From: an uncultured Verrucomicrobiota bacterium
GTDB lineage: Bacteria > Verrucomicrobiota > Verrucomicrobiia > Opitutales > Opitutaceae
DNA length: 64,000 nt
Direction of reading: 5' to 3'
NCBI GenBank assembly: GCA_903869675.1
Contig: CAIQAB010000006.1
Coordinates: 26,654 to 90,653 of the forward strand
Part shown: positions 18,310 to 26,840 of the stretch, piece by piece
Position numbering within the stretch: the first letter of the stretch is position 1
How the letters are laid out: the number at the start of each line of letters is the position of its first letter
Made by a program: the position numbers and the translations under genes
The notes under the pieces: generated by a model
Told to the model about the DNA's origin: nothing
What the model saw: the letters and a program-made list of their open reading frames with translations, nothing else
Databases searched by the model: none

Positions 18310-19743
18310 ATGGACCTCATTCCCCTTCTCACCTCCAGCGCCTGGTCGGTCCTGATGATCGCCGTGTTCTTCGGAGGCTCGATCTTTGTGCACGAATTCG
18401 GCCACTTCTGGGTCGCGAAAAAACGCGGCGTGAAAGTCGAGCGCTTCTCCTTCTTCGGCCTTGGCCCGCCCATCTTTAAATGGCGCGGCAAGGACGGCGT
18501 GGAATACTGCGTGTGCTGGATCCCCATCGGCGCCTACGTCGCCCTGCCCCAGCTCGCCGATATGCGCGGGATCGAGGGCGAGGCCTCAGCCGACACCGCC
18601 GGTCTGCCCTCACCCAACTACACCACCCGCATGCTGGTGTTCGTTGCCGGCGCGGCTATGAACATCCTGTTCGCCTTCACCCTCGCCACCGTGCTCTGGC
18701 AGGTCGGGCTTCCGGCAAACGCCGACACCCAACGCGCCAAAATCGGCCACGTCGCCCCCACCCTCACCCTGCCCGACGGCCGCATCGTGCCCAGCCCCGC
18801 TGCCGAGGCTGGCCTGCGCCCGGGTGACACCATCGCCGCGATCGACGATCAACCCGTGGCCACCTGGGACGAGATGCGCCAGATCCTGTTCACCGGTGAC
18901 GGCCGCACCGCCGACGGCCGCCCCCAAACGAGACTCACCATCCGTCGCGGCGAGGAGACCCTAATCCTCGCGGCCAAGCCCATTCTCGCCGGCGAAGAAC
19001 GCATGCGCATGCTCGGCGTCTCCCCCTACCAAGAGCTGAAGATCGCCGAGGTCAGCCCCGATTCACTCGGCGCCAAGGCCGGCCTGCAAGTCGGCGACCT
19101 CGTGCGCCGCATCGATGACACCGACATCACCAGTTTCGCCACCTACGCCGCCGTGCTCGAGGCCCGCCCCGACGCTGCCAGCAAGCTGGTGGTCGAGCGC
19201 GCCGGTGCCGACGTTACCCTCACCATTCCTCCCCGCCCCGACGCCGCCCGCGCCACCGAGCTCGGGCTGGGTTTCGATCCCGGATTGGTGCTCATCCATC
19301 CGACCCCTTGGAAACAGGTTTCCGACACCGCCCGGATGACCGCGCGCACGTTCTGGAGCCTGGTCAACCGCGATAGCGACATCGGCATCTCTAAACTCAG
19401 CGGCCCCATCGGTATCGCCCGCGTCTTCCACATCACCGCCCAGGCCGACATCCGCTACGTCCTGTGGTTTACCATCCTGGTCAACGTGAACCTCGCCATC
19501 TTCAACCTCCTGCCCCTGCCCGTGCTCGACGGCGGCCACATGCTCTTCGCCACCATCGGCCGCCTGCGCGGCCGCGCCCTGCCCGCGACCTTTATCCAAA
19601 ACGTCCAAGGCGCCTTCGTGGTCGCGCTGCTCTCGATGATGCTCTACGTGAGTTTCTTCGACATCCGCCGCATCGCCCGCTCCAGCCAGGGGAACAGCCC
19701 CGCCGCCGCCCCGGCCGCACCTGCTCCCGCCCCTGAGAAGTAA
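18310..19743 (+). CDS. rseP: Site-2 zinc metalloprotease RseP
   Basis: Intramembrane protease that cuts anti-sigma factors and leftover signal peptides. It has 477 residues. The zinc site is HEFGH at residues 28-32 inside the first transmembrane helix, and the third ligand is in the C-terminal LLPLPVLDGGHMLF. Two PDZ-like domains lie between, visible as AEAGLRPGDTIAAIDDQPV and GAKAGLQVGDLVRRIDD. About four membrane segments are predicted. A low-complexity Ala/Pro tail ends the protein. Its place after uppS-cdsA-dxr mirrors the E. coli order. No bamA follows; a minus-strand TPR gene converges instead. Confidence 0.95.
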   Translation: MDLIPLLTSSAWSVLMIAVFFGGSIFVHEFGHFWVAKKRGVKVERFSFFGLGPPIFKWRGKDGVEYCVCWIPIGAYVALPQLADMRGIEGEASADTAGLPSPNYTTRMLVFVAGAAMNILFAFTLATVLWQVGLPANADTQRAKIGHVAPTLTLPDGRIVPSPAAEAGLRPGDTIAAIDDQPVATWDEMRQILFTGDGRTADGRPQTRLTIRRGEETLILAAKPILAGEERMRMLGVSPYQELKIAEVSPDSLGAKAGLQVGDLVRRIDDTDITSFATYAAVLEARPDAASKLVVERAGADVTLTIPPRPDAARATELGLGFDPGLVLIHPTPWKQVSDTARMTARTFWSLVNRDSDIGISKLSGPIGIARVFHITAQADIRYVLWFTILVNVNLAIFNLLPLPVLDGGHMLFATIGRLRGRALPATFIQNVQGAFVVALLSMMLYVSFFDIRRIARSSQGNSPAAAPAAPAPAPEK

Positions 19744-19751
19744 AGCGGTCC

Positions 19752-20993
19752 TCAGTCCCGGATCGCGTTGGACGCGAATTGGAACCCCAGGAACCCGACG
19801 AAAAACAGCGCGAGTATCTCCCCCGCGCCCTCGCCGCCTGCAAAGGCCAGACCGAAGGCGCCGAAGGCCAGCGCGGCCAGCGCGACCGTCGCCCAGCCAA
19901 GGATCTTGCGGCCGCGCAGACCGGCTTTGGTGACGGTAGCCGCCACGCAGACCGAGAGCACCGCCGCCACGATCAACGCCTGACGCGAGGCGAAGTGCGG
20001 CGCCGCCGCCCACCATGCCGCCGCCAGCGCGATCAGGAGCAGTGAACCGGCGAACCAGTTGGTCCCCGCCCGCTCACGCCGCGCAAGGACGTAGCGCCCA
20101 TGCCGGTCGAGCCGGAGCAGAAGATTGAACATCGGGACCGCCGTCCAGGTGAGGTAGACGAAGACGTAGAAAAGGATGAGCAACGGCCAAAGCACCGCCC
20201 CCATGGCCGGCTGGCTCACGGCCAACCCATGCACGAGGCGCTGGCCAAAGAACGTCACGAGAACAAACGCCCACTGCACCCGCCCGCTCTGGCGGCCCAT
20301 CCAGAGAAAATAGGCGAGCATGCCGCGGTAAACCGGGTTGCGCGCCTTGAGCGCCTCCAGCATGCCTTCGCGCGCCGATTCGAAATCCGGGCGCAAGCGC
20401 AGGGCCTCGCGGAAATGTCCCTGCGCGCGCTGCGTCTCACCACGGTGCAGCTGGGTCCAGCCCTGCGTGGCGTGACTGTAGGCATCATCCGGGGCCTGTT
20501 CGAGGGTGCGCGCGCCGACCGCATCGGCCTCATCAGCGCGACCCAGCCGAGTAAGCGCCGTAGCGCGCAGGTTTTGCGCGAACACGTTGGCGGCGTTGAG
20601 ACGCAGGGCTGCTTCAGTGTCGACCAGCGCGCCCGCCCAGTCGCGGAGGGCCAGCCGCACCGCCGCCCGCTGGGCGTGGAACTCGTCCGCATCCGGCGCG
20701 AGACGCAGCGCCTGCTCGACCGACGTGAGCGCCTCCCTGGGCCGCGCCAGGCGCAGTAAAACATGGGCACGCACATGATGGACAAAGGCCCAGTCTGGCG
20801 CCGCCGCCACCGCCGCATCGGCCGGAGCGAGTGCCTCGGCCTCGCGGTTCTGGTCGGCGCGGGCGCGCGCCAGCAAAGTCAACGCAAGCGGCTCTCCGGG
20901 GTCCAGCGCGAGCGCAAGACCAGCCTCTTTTTCGGCATCGGCCGGCCGCGCTTGGGCGAGGAGTAGTTCAGCGCGAGAGTGATGCGGCGTCAT
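19752..20993 (-). CDS. TPR-repeat membrane protein of unknown function
   Basis: A 413-residue protein. The N-terminal half (about 1-215) is a run of tetratricopeptide repeats, for example AEKEAGLALALDPGEPLALT and HFREALRLRPDFESARE. The C-terminal half has about five hydrophobic segments, including VLWPLLILFYVFVYLTWTA and TNWFAGSLLLIALAAAWWA. It probably presents a TPR scaffold at the cytoplasmic face of the inner membrane. The ATG at 20993 lies four bases after the stop of the AAA ATPase gene, so the two are co-expressed. The upstream in-frame ATG at 21011 would overlap that gene. No enzymatic motif is seen. Confidence 0.75.
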   Translation of the reverse strand: MTPHHSRAELLLAQARPADAEKEAGLALALDPGEPLALTLLARARADQNREAEALAPADAAVAAAPDWAFVHHVRAHVLLRLARPREALTSVEQALRLAPDADEFHAQRAAVRLALRDWAGALVDTEAALRLNAANVFAQNLRATALTRLGRADEADAVGARTLEQAPDDAYSHATQGWTQLHRGETQRAQGHFREALRLRPDFESAREGMLEALKARNPVYRGMLAYFLWMGRQSGRVQWAFVLVTFFGQRLVHGLAVSQPAMGAVLWPLLILFYVFVYLTWTAVPMFNLLLRLDRHGRYVLARRERAGTNWFAGSLLLIALAAAWWAAAPHFASRQALIVAAVLSVCVAATVTKAGLRGRKILGWATVALAALAFGAFGLAFAGGEGAGEILALFFVGFLGFQFASNAIRD

Positions 20994-20997
20994 CGGC

Positions 20998-22428
20998 TCA
21001 GGGCTTGGCAATCTTCAGGTATTCGAGGACGTCGTCGTAAAGACCGCTCTGGTTGGCGTAGAGGGCGTAGTTGCGGGCGTTCTCAAACCAGTCACGGGTG
21101 GTTGGGAGGTGTTTTTTGGAGGCTTCGAGCAGGTCGCGCGTGGTCAACGGCGCAAGTTTGCCCGTCTTCATCGCAACGCGGAGTTTTTCCTCCACCGCGA
21201 GATCGACGAGCGCGCGCAGATCGGCCCCGGAAAAGGCGTCGGTCTTTTTCGCCACCGCCTCGGCATCAACGTCGGCGGCAGGTTTGCCCTTGAGCAAGAT
21301 GCGCAGGATCTCGGCACGCGCAGTCTGGTCAGGCGGAGCGACGAAGAGAATACGATCAAAGCGGCCAGGACGGCGGAAAGCCGGGTCGAGATGCCAGGGG
21401 GCATTGGTGGCGGCAAGGATGAGCACGCCCTCATTGGTCGCCTGCACGCCATCGAGCTCGTTGAGGAACTGGTTGATCAGGTGACGGCCGCCGGACTTGA
21501 GCATGTCCGTGCGGTTCGCTCCAAGTGCATCGACCTCGTCAAAGAACAATACACAGGGCCGGTGCGAGCGGGCCTGCTCGAAGAGGCCGTGGAGGTTACG
21601 CTCGCTCTGGCCGATCCACATGTCGAGCACATCGCTGATACCGACCGCGATGAAGGCCGCGCGGACCTCCCCGGCGGTGGCGCGGGCGAGGTGGGTCTTG
21701 CCGCAGCCGGGCGGACCGTAAAGCAGGATACCGCCGCCGGTCTTTTTTCCGTAGGCCGCAAACATCTCCGGATGCTGGAGCGGGAGAATGATCTTCATCC
21801 GAATGTCCTCTTTCATCTTCTCCATGCCACCAAGGTCGGCGAAAGTGATTCCAGGACGCTCCACTTCGGCCCCGTCGCGCTCCGGGGGCAGGTCCCCGAC
21901 CGGCAGGCGCTCGCGTTTTTCAGGATCCTCTTCCTCGGTGATGGATGAAAGCTCTGGTGAAGCCGGAAGCTCCGCTGGGAGGGGGGCGAGCACGGGCGCC
22001 GCAGGCAGGTGGGGCTCGAGTTCCTCCTCGAGGTGCGCATCCGCGACCGGCGGGCGGGCCGAGCGGGCCCGCTGGTAAAGCCTCGCCGCCAGCCGGGGCT
22101 CGCCAGCCTTGAGCGCGAGCCGCGCATGCAACAGCAACGCGCGACCGGGCGCATCCTCGGGCGCGGTGAGGCCCTCGACCACTACGAGCGCGGCGGAGTG
22201 TTTGCCAAGGTGGTAAAACGCATGCGCCAGACCCAACTTGGCCCCGGCATCTCGCGGCGCGAGGGCGAGGGCACGCTTGTAAAGGGCTTCCGCCTCGGCA
22301 AAGCCGCCCAAGCCGAGCACGTGTGCCGCCACATGGAGCAGCAGAGGCGGATTGTCCGGGCTGAGCAGGAGCGCTTGCCGCAAGGCGGAGGGGACGAGTT
22401 CCGAGGAAAGGGGATCTTCGGCGGACAT
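20998..22428 (-). CDS. TPR-containing AAA+ ATPase (FtsH/CDC48-type AAA module)
   Basis: A 476-residue protein. Residues about 10-120 carry TPR-like helices (AEALYKRALALAPRDAGA). A proline/glutamate-rich linker precedes a single AAA domain: ITFADLGGMEKMKEDIRM, Walker A LLYGPPGCGKTHLARA, Walker B VLFFDEVDALG, sensor ILAATNAPWHLD and arginine finger region FRRPGRFDRILF. There is no protease domain. It most resembles stand-alone classical AAA proteins that remodel protein complexes. The ATG at 22428 is chosen; the open frame further upstream runs over the divergent flavin reductase gene. It is coupled to the TPR membrane protein downstream, which may recruit it to the membrane. Confidence 0.85.
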   Translation of the reverse strand: MSAEDPLSSELVPSALRQALLLSPDNPPLLLHVAAHVLGLGGFAEAEALYKRALALAPRDAGAKLGLAHAFYHLGKHSAALVVVEGLTAPEDAPGRALLLHARLALKAGEPRLAARLYQRARSARPPVADAHLEEELEPHLPAAPVLAPLPAELPASPELSSITEEEDPEKRERLPVGDLPPERDGAEVERPGITFADLGGMEKMKEDIRMKIILPLQHPEMFAAYGKKTGGGILLYGPPGCGKTHLARATAGEVRAAFIAVGISDVLDMWIGQSERNLHGLFEQARSHRPCVLFFDEVDALGANRTDMLKSGGRHLINQFLNELDGVQATNEGVLILAATNAPWHLDPAFRRPGRFDRILFVAPPDQTARAEILRILLKGKPAADVDAEAVAKKTDAFSGADLRALVDLAVEEKLRVAMKTGKLAPLTTRDLLEASKKHLPTTRDWFENARNYALYANQSGLYDDVLEYLKIAKP

Positions 22429-22545
22429 GGGCGCGTAGTTAACCCCGCCCGCTCCGGCCGAGTCGAGCGGCAAGCGGCCCGCCCGGCCCCCTCGCGGCGG
22501 CGGTTTCGTTTGCCCGCTAGCGCACCGCCCGACTGACTCGTCCAC

Positions 22546-23163
22546 ATGGAAATCGATCTGCGGGTTCTGCCCGCCCGCGACACCTACGGCTGGATGTCTT
22601 CGCTCATCACCCCCCGCCCCATCGCCTGGGTCTCGACCCTCGACGCCGCCGGCCGGTCCAACCTCGCGCCGTTCTCCTTTTTCAACGGCGTGACCGCCAG
22701 CCCGCCCACCCTGCTTTTCATCCCTGTCAATCTGCACGACGGCTCAAAAAAAGATACCATTCTCAACCTCGAGGAGATTCCCGAGTGCGTCGTCCACATC
22801 GTGCCCCGCGCCCTCGCCGACCGGATGAATGCCTGCGCGGCCCGCCTGCCGCGCGGCGAGAGCGAATTTGCCGCCTTCGGGATTGCGCCCGCGCCGAGCC
22901 TTTGGGTGCGCCCTCCGCGCGTCGCCGCCGCCCCGGCCGCCTTTGAGTGTCGCATCCGCCAAATCGTGCCAGTTGGCGACGGTCCACTCGCCGCCCACAT
23001 CGTTATCGCCGACATCCTCCACCTCCACGTGCGAGACGACATCCTCGGCCCCGATGGCGAAGTTGATCCCGGCAGACTCGACGCCGTCGGCCGACTCGGC
23101 GGCGACACTTACTCCACCACCCGCGACCGCTTCGAACTGAAGCGCCCGGACCACACTCGCTAA
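22546..23163 (+). CDS. Flavin reductase-like domain protein
   Basis: A 205-residue protein of the FMN-binding split-barrel type. The N-terminal segment SSLITPRPIAWVSTLDAAG followed by NLAPFSFFNGVTASPPTL is the typical flavin reductase-like signature (YwrF/DIM6 group). FMN binding is therefore likely, and NAD(P)H:flavin reduction or an esterase-like role are both possible. The next gene starts two bases after its stop, so it is in an operon with the agarase-like protein, although no functional link is obvious. It is divergent from the AAA ATPase gene with 117 bases between starts. Confidence 0.85.
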   Translation: MEIDLRVLPARDTYGWMSSLITPRPIAWVSTLDAAGRSNLAPFSFFNGVTASPPTLLFIPVNLHDGSKKDTILNLEEIPECVVHIVPRALADRMNACAARLPRGESEFAAFGIAPAPSLWVRPPRVAAAPAAFECRIRQIVPVGDGPLAAHIVIADILHLHVRDDILGPDGEVDPGRLDAVGRLGGDTYSTTRDRFELKRPDHTR

Positions 23164-23165
23164 TC

Positions 23166-24461
23166 ATGGCCCGCCCCCCCGCTCAATCCGGCCCCCTGTT
23201 TTCCGATTTTAAACCCGCCTCCTTTCGCGGAGCACCCGGCTTTTTCCGCCTAGGGCAGACCGCCGCCAATACTTGGTGGCTGCTCACCCCCGAGGACGAG
23301 CCCGTGCTGCTCCGCGCCGTCGCCGGGGTCAACCGCCACGGACGCGCCGGCCCCCCACCGGTGCGGCGCAGCACCTACGCCCTCACCGTCGACAGCCTCT
23401 ACGATCCCGCCGCGCCTGCCGCTTGGGAAAAAAGCACCGCCGCCCGCCTTCACACCTGGGGCGTCGACACCCTTGGTCCCTGGACCGACCCGGGACTGGT
23501 CGACCGCGGATTCTATTTCACCATGCCGGCCGATTTTATCCACGCCCGCATCCCCACGCTGCACGGACCGGGCCTGCGCGTGCCGGACGTTTTTGATCCC
23601 CGCTGGCCTGGGGCCGCCGAGGCCCATGCGGCCGCCGTCGCCTCGCCGTGGCACGGACGGCGCGAATTAGTCGGCTGGTTTACCGACGATGCCCTTGGCT
23701 GGGGGCAATCCATCTCCGGCCCGGTTTCCCTGCTTCAGAGCTGCCTGAGTCTTGAGCCGGCCTTCGCCGCCTACCACGCCGCTTGGGAATTTGTGCTCGC
23801 AAGCCACGGCGGCACGCTCGAAGCCCTCGCGCGCCGCTGGGGCGTTAATCTGCTCCACCGTGAACACCTCCGCCAGTTAACCCGGGAAAACCGCGCCCTC
23901 GCCCACCCGGCCTTCGCTGCCGACGCTCGCGCCTTCGCCCACGAGTTCGCCCGCCGCTATTTCTCAGAAACCGCCCGCGCCCTGCGCGCCGCCGACCCCG
24001 GCCGACTCGTGCTCGGCTGCCGCTTCGCCGAAACACCCCCGCCCGGGGTGCGCGAGGCCTGCGCTTGGCCCGACCTGGACGCGGTCTCCTGGCGGCTCCG
24101 CGCCGGCACAGGTTTCACCGCCCAGGCCAACGCCGCCAGCGGCGCGATGCCACAATGGATCACCGGCGGCGGGCTCGCCCACGCCGACTTCCGGCGCCTG
24201 CCGGTGCGCGATGGCACCGGCCCCACCCGCCTCGAACGCTTGCTCCGCGCCGGTCGCGAAGGCCTGGTCGCCGCCTGCCGCGACCCCCGCACCGTAGGCA
24301 TCGAGTGGGCCCATTGGGCCGACGGCGGCGATGACGCGCCACCCTTCGGAGCCGGCCTGGTCCACGCCGACGACCACGAAGCCGTCGAGCACACCGAACT
24401 CCTGAGCCATCTTCATGCCCGCGCCAGGCGCCTGCATGCGGAAACGGAAAAAAGACAATAG
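23166..24461 (+). CDS. Agarase/GH-A-clan-like TIM-barrel protein, probably catalytically inactive
   Basis: A 431-residue protein without a signal peptide. Its landmarks follow bacterial agarase-like glycoside hydrolases: FFRLGQTAANTWWLLTPEDE near the start, GWFTDDALGWG at 170-180, LVLGCRFAETPPPGVREACA and VGIEWAHWADGG. In active relatives the motif at 170-180 normally reads D-N-E, with Glu as acid/base. Here it is Asp174-Asp175-Ala176. The strand that normally ends in the nucleophile (I-G-E-x-H) reads ITGGGLAHAD, also without Glu. The family call is from memory of these patterns. It may be a binding protein or have a changed mechanism. It starts two bases after the flavin reductase stop. Confidence 0.6.
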   Translation: MARPPAQSGPLFSDFKPASFRGAPGFFRLGQTAANTWWLLTPEDEPVLLRAVAGVNRHGRAGPPPVRRSTYALTVDSLYDPAAPAAWEKSTAARLHTWGVDTLGPWTDPGLVDRGFYFTMPADFIHARIPTLHGPGLRVPDVFDPRWPGAAEAHAAAVASPWHGRRELVGWFTDDALGWGQSISGPVSLLQSCLSLEPAFAAYHAAWEFVLASHGGTLEALARRWGVNLLHREHLRQLTRENRALAHPAFAADARAFAHEFARRYFSETARALRAADPGRLVLGCRFAETPPPGVREACAWPDLDAVSWRLRAGTGFTAQANAASGAMPQWITGGGLAHADFRRLPVRDGTGPTRLERLLRAGREGLVAACRDPRTVGIEWAHWADGGDDAPPFGAGLVHADDHEAVEHTELLSHLHARARRLHAETEKRQ

Positions 24462-24557
24462 CCCCAAACCCGTCATCCACGCCGGTCGCCTTCATCATCT
24501 TCCCATTTCCCCCTTCCGCCTTCTGAATTCAGACTTCTGACTTCTCCCGTCTTTCCC

Positions 24558-25109
24558 ATGCCCCACCTCGACCCCGCCGCCACTATCAAGGAACGCATCC
24601 GCACCGTGCGCGATTGGCCACTTCCCGGCGTAAATTTCCGCGACGTCACCACCCTATTTCACGACCCCGAGGCCTTCCGCATCCTTGTCGAGACCATCGC
24701 TTGGGATGCCACTCGCAAAGGTGTTAACCTCATCGCCGCTGTCGATGCCCGCGGGTTTATTCTCGGCGGTGCGCTCGCCTACCAACTCCACCGCCCCTTC
24801 ATGCTCGTGCGCAAAAAGGGCAAGCTCCCCTTCCGCACCGTTGGCACCGACTACGCCCTCGAATACGGTAGTGCCTCGATCGAGATACACGCCGACGCCT
24901 GCAAACCCGGAGACCGCGTGCTGATCGTCGATGACCTCATCGCCACCGGCGGCACCGTGCTCGCCGCCGCCGGCCTGATCCGCTCGCTCGGGGCCGAGGT
25001 CGTGGGCGTTGCCGCCATCATCGACCTGCCCGAGCTCGGTGGCTCCGCTCGTCTCCGCGCCGCCGGCCTCGACGTGCACGCGGTGTGCAGCTTCACCGAG
25101 ACTGAATAA
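24558..25109 (+). CDS. apt: Adenine phosphoribosyltransferase
   Basis: Salvages adenine with PRPP to AMP. The 183 residues are typical. The N-terminus IKERIRTVRDWPLPGVNFRD is characteristic; NLIAAVDARGFILGGALAY follows, and RKKGKLPFRTVG is the flexible loop. The PRPP-binding motif is VLIVDDLIATGGTVLAAA. The ATG at 24558 follows a pyrimidine-rich leader that includes the repeated TTCTGACTTCT-like sequence. A hydroxyacid dehydrogenase gene begins six bases after the stop. Confidence 0.97.
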   Translation: MPHLDPAATIKERIRTVRDWPLPGVNFRDVTTLFHDPEAFRILVETIAWDATRKGVNLIAAVDARGFILGGALAYQLHRPFMLVRKKGKLPFRTVGTDYALEYGSASIEIHADACKPGDRVLIVDDLIATGGTVLAAAGLIRSLGAEVVGVAAIIDLPELGGSARLRAAGLDVHAVCSFTETE

Positions 25110-25115
25110 TCTCCC

Positions 25116-26111
25116 ATGCCGCCCGCCCGCCCGCTGACCATTTGGACCAACGCCGCGCTCGCACCCGCCGCGCACACTAGATTGGCGGCAACTCTCACCG
25201 CCGCCGGTCACCGCCTCGTCTTATCCACCCAGACCTCCGCGTCTGTGCTCGCCGCGGCGGCGGACGACCCCGCCCTGGCCGACGCCGACATCGCCTTCGG
25301 CCAGCCCGATTCCGACGCCTGCCGGCGTCACGCCCGTCTGCGCTGGATCGCCCTCACCTCCGCTGGTTACACCCGCTACGATACGGAGGAAACTTTCGAA
25401 GCCCTGCGCGCCCGCCGCGCCGTCCTTACCAACGCCTCTTCCGTCTTCGCCGAGCCCTGCGCCCAACATCTGCTCGCGATGATGCTCGGCCTCGCCCGCC
25501 GCCTGCCCGACTCGCTCGATGAACAACGAGGCGCGCGCGAGTGGAAATACTTCGAACACCGAGCCGCCTCCCGCCTGCTTACCGGCCAGAGCGTCCTGCT
25601 GCTCGGCTACGGCGCCATCGCTAAGCGCTTGGTCGAGTTGCTCGCGCCCTTCCACATGCGGATCTACGCCCTCCGCCGCCGCGTCTACAGCGAGGCTGGG
25701 GTGCACGTAATCGCGGAGGAAAAACTCTCCGCGGTCCTCCCGCTGGCCGACCACCTAGTCGATATCCTACCCGAAAACCCCGCCACCCACCGCTACGTCA
25801 ACGCCCGCCGTCTCTCCCTGCTAAAACCCGGCGCATTTTTCTACAACATCGGCCGCGGCCCGACGGTCGATGAACCCGCCCTGGTTGAGGCCCTCGCGAC
25901 CGGCCGCGTCGGCGGCGCCTACCTGGACGTCTTCGCCACCGAACCCCTGCCGCCCTCCAGCCCGCTGTGGACCACGCGCAACTGCTACATAACCCCGCAC
26001 ACCGGCGGCGGCCGCTCGGATCAGGATGACGCCCTGGTGGACGCCTTCCTTGCCAATCTGGTTAATTTCACCGCCGGCAATCTGGCCGGTATGGGCGACC
26101 GCGTGGTCTGA
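25116..26111 (+). CDS. D-isomer specific 2-hydroxyacid dehydrogenase family protein
   Basis: A 331-residue NAD(P)-dependent oxidoreductase. The nucleotide site is VLLLGYGAIAKRLVELL. Catalytic residues expected for the family are present: Arg in FYNIGRGPTVDE, Glu in FATEPLPPSSPLW and His in YITPHTGGGRSD. The N-terminal substrate domain is less conserved. Substrate cannot be assigned; hydroxypyruvate, glyoxylate or phosphoglycerate-like acids are usual. It follows apt by six bases and precedes the DTW gene by six, forming a compact plus-strand run. Confidence 0.9.
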   Translation: MPPARPLTIWTNAALAPAAHTRLAATLTAAGHRLVLSTQTSASVLAAAADDPALADADIAFGQPDSDACRRHARLRWIALTSAGYTRYDTEETFEALRARRAVLTNASSVFAEPCAQHLLAMMLGLARRLPDSLDEQRGAREWKYFEHRAASRLLTGQSVLLLGYGAIAKRLVELLAPFHMRIYALRRRVYSEAGVHVIAEEKLSAVLPLADHLVDILPENPATHRYVNARRLSLLKPGAFFYNIGRGPTVDEPALVEALATGRVGGAYLDVFATEPLPPSSPLWTTRNCYITPHTGGGRSDQDDALVDAFLANLVNFTAGNLAGMGDRVV

Positions 26112-26117
26112 TCAGCC

Positions 26118-26828
26118 ATGGCTCGTAGCGTTGTTCTGCAAGGCACCGACCGCTGCCCGGTTTGCGAACTGCCACCTCGCTGGTGTATTTGCTGCGCCCA
26201 GCGTGCTGAGCCCTGCCCCTTGCAGGTGGATGTTCTCCAGCATGTGCTCGAAGCGCACCGCCCCTCCAGCACCGGTAACCTGATCCCTCGGGTCGTCGCG
26301 GGCGCGCGCGTTTTTCCTTACCGTCGCGAACGTCCGCTCGTCCGTGCCGACTTCACTAGGCCCGAGGTCGACGAACTCTGGATCCTCCACCCGCACGGCG
26401 AGGAACCTCCCGCCCCGCCGCCTCCGTCCGCACGCATCCAGGTCTTGTTGCTCGACGCCAGCTGGGCCCAGGCCGGCGGCATGCTGGCGCAGGTGCAGGA
26501 CTGGGGGCGTCGCGTGCGCCTGCCCATGGCCGGCGCCAGCCGCTACGCCCTGCGCGCCCAAAACGGCGCCGGCCGTTTCTCATCGTTTGAAGCCCTGCTT
26601 TTTCTACTCGAAGCACTCGGACACGCCGCTGCCGCTGCGCCACTGCGCCTTCAATTCGAGTTGCACGTCTACGCCGGCCTGTGCTCACGCGGTCGCAAGA
26701 CCGAGGCCGAGGCCTACCTCGCTGGCTCACCCGTCGCGACCGCCTTTCCCGAATTGCTCGCGGAGTTCGCCCGCAAACGCCCCAACCCCGGCGCGAATCG
26801 CGCCGCAAAAGGCGCGGGACCTGCTTAA
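26118..26828 (+). CDS. DTW domain protein, probable tRNA-uridine aminocarboxypropyltransferase
   Basis: A 236-residue protein. The N-terminal cysteine cluster is CPVCELPPRWCICC, as in TapT/TuaA (YfiP) proteins that add the acp group from SAM to uridine in tRNA. NLIPRVVAGARVFPYR corresponds to the conserved segment after it. The domain's name-giving motif appears as LLLDASWAQAGGM, so Ser replaces the usual Thr in D-x-T-W. ASRYALRAQNGAGRFSSFEA matches the SAM-site region (usually ...R....G..ST.EA). Modification site is inferred from the family. It sits in a compact run between the dehydrogenase and a cupin gene. Confidence 0.85.
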   Translation: MARSVVLQGTDRCPVCELPPRWCICCAQRAEPCPLQVDVLQHVLEAHRPSSTGNLIPRVVAGARVFPYRRERPLVRADFTRPEVDELWILHPHGEEPPAPPPPSARIQVLLLDASWAQAGGMLAQVQDWGRRVRLPMAGASRYALRAQNGAGRFSSFEALLFLLEALGHAAAAAPLRLQFELHVYAGLCSRGRKTEAEAYLAGSPVATAFPELLAEFARKRPNPGANRAAKGAGPA

Positions 26829-26840
26829 ATTCCCACACCC

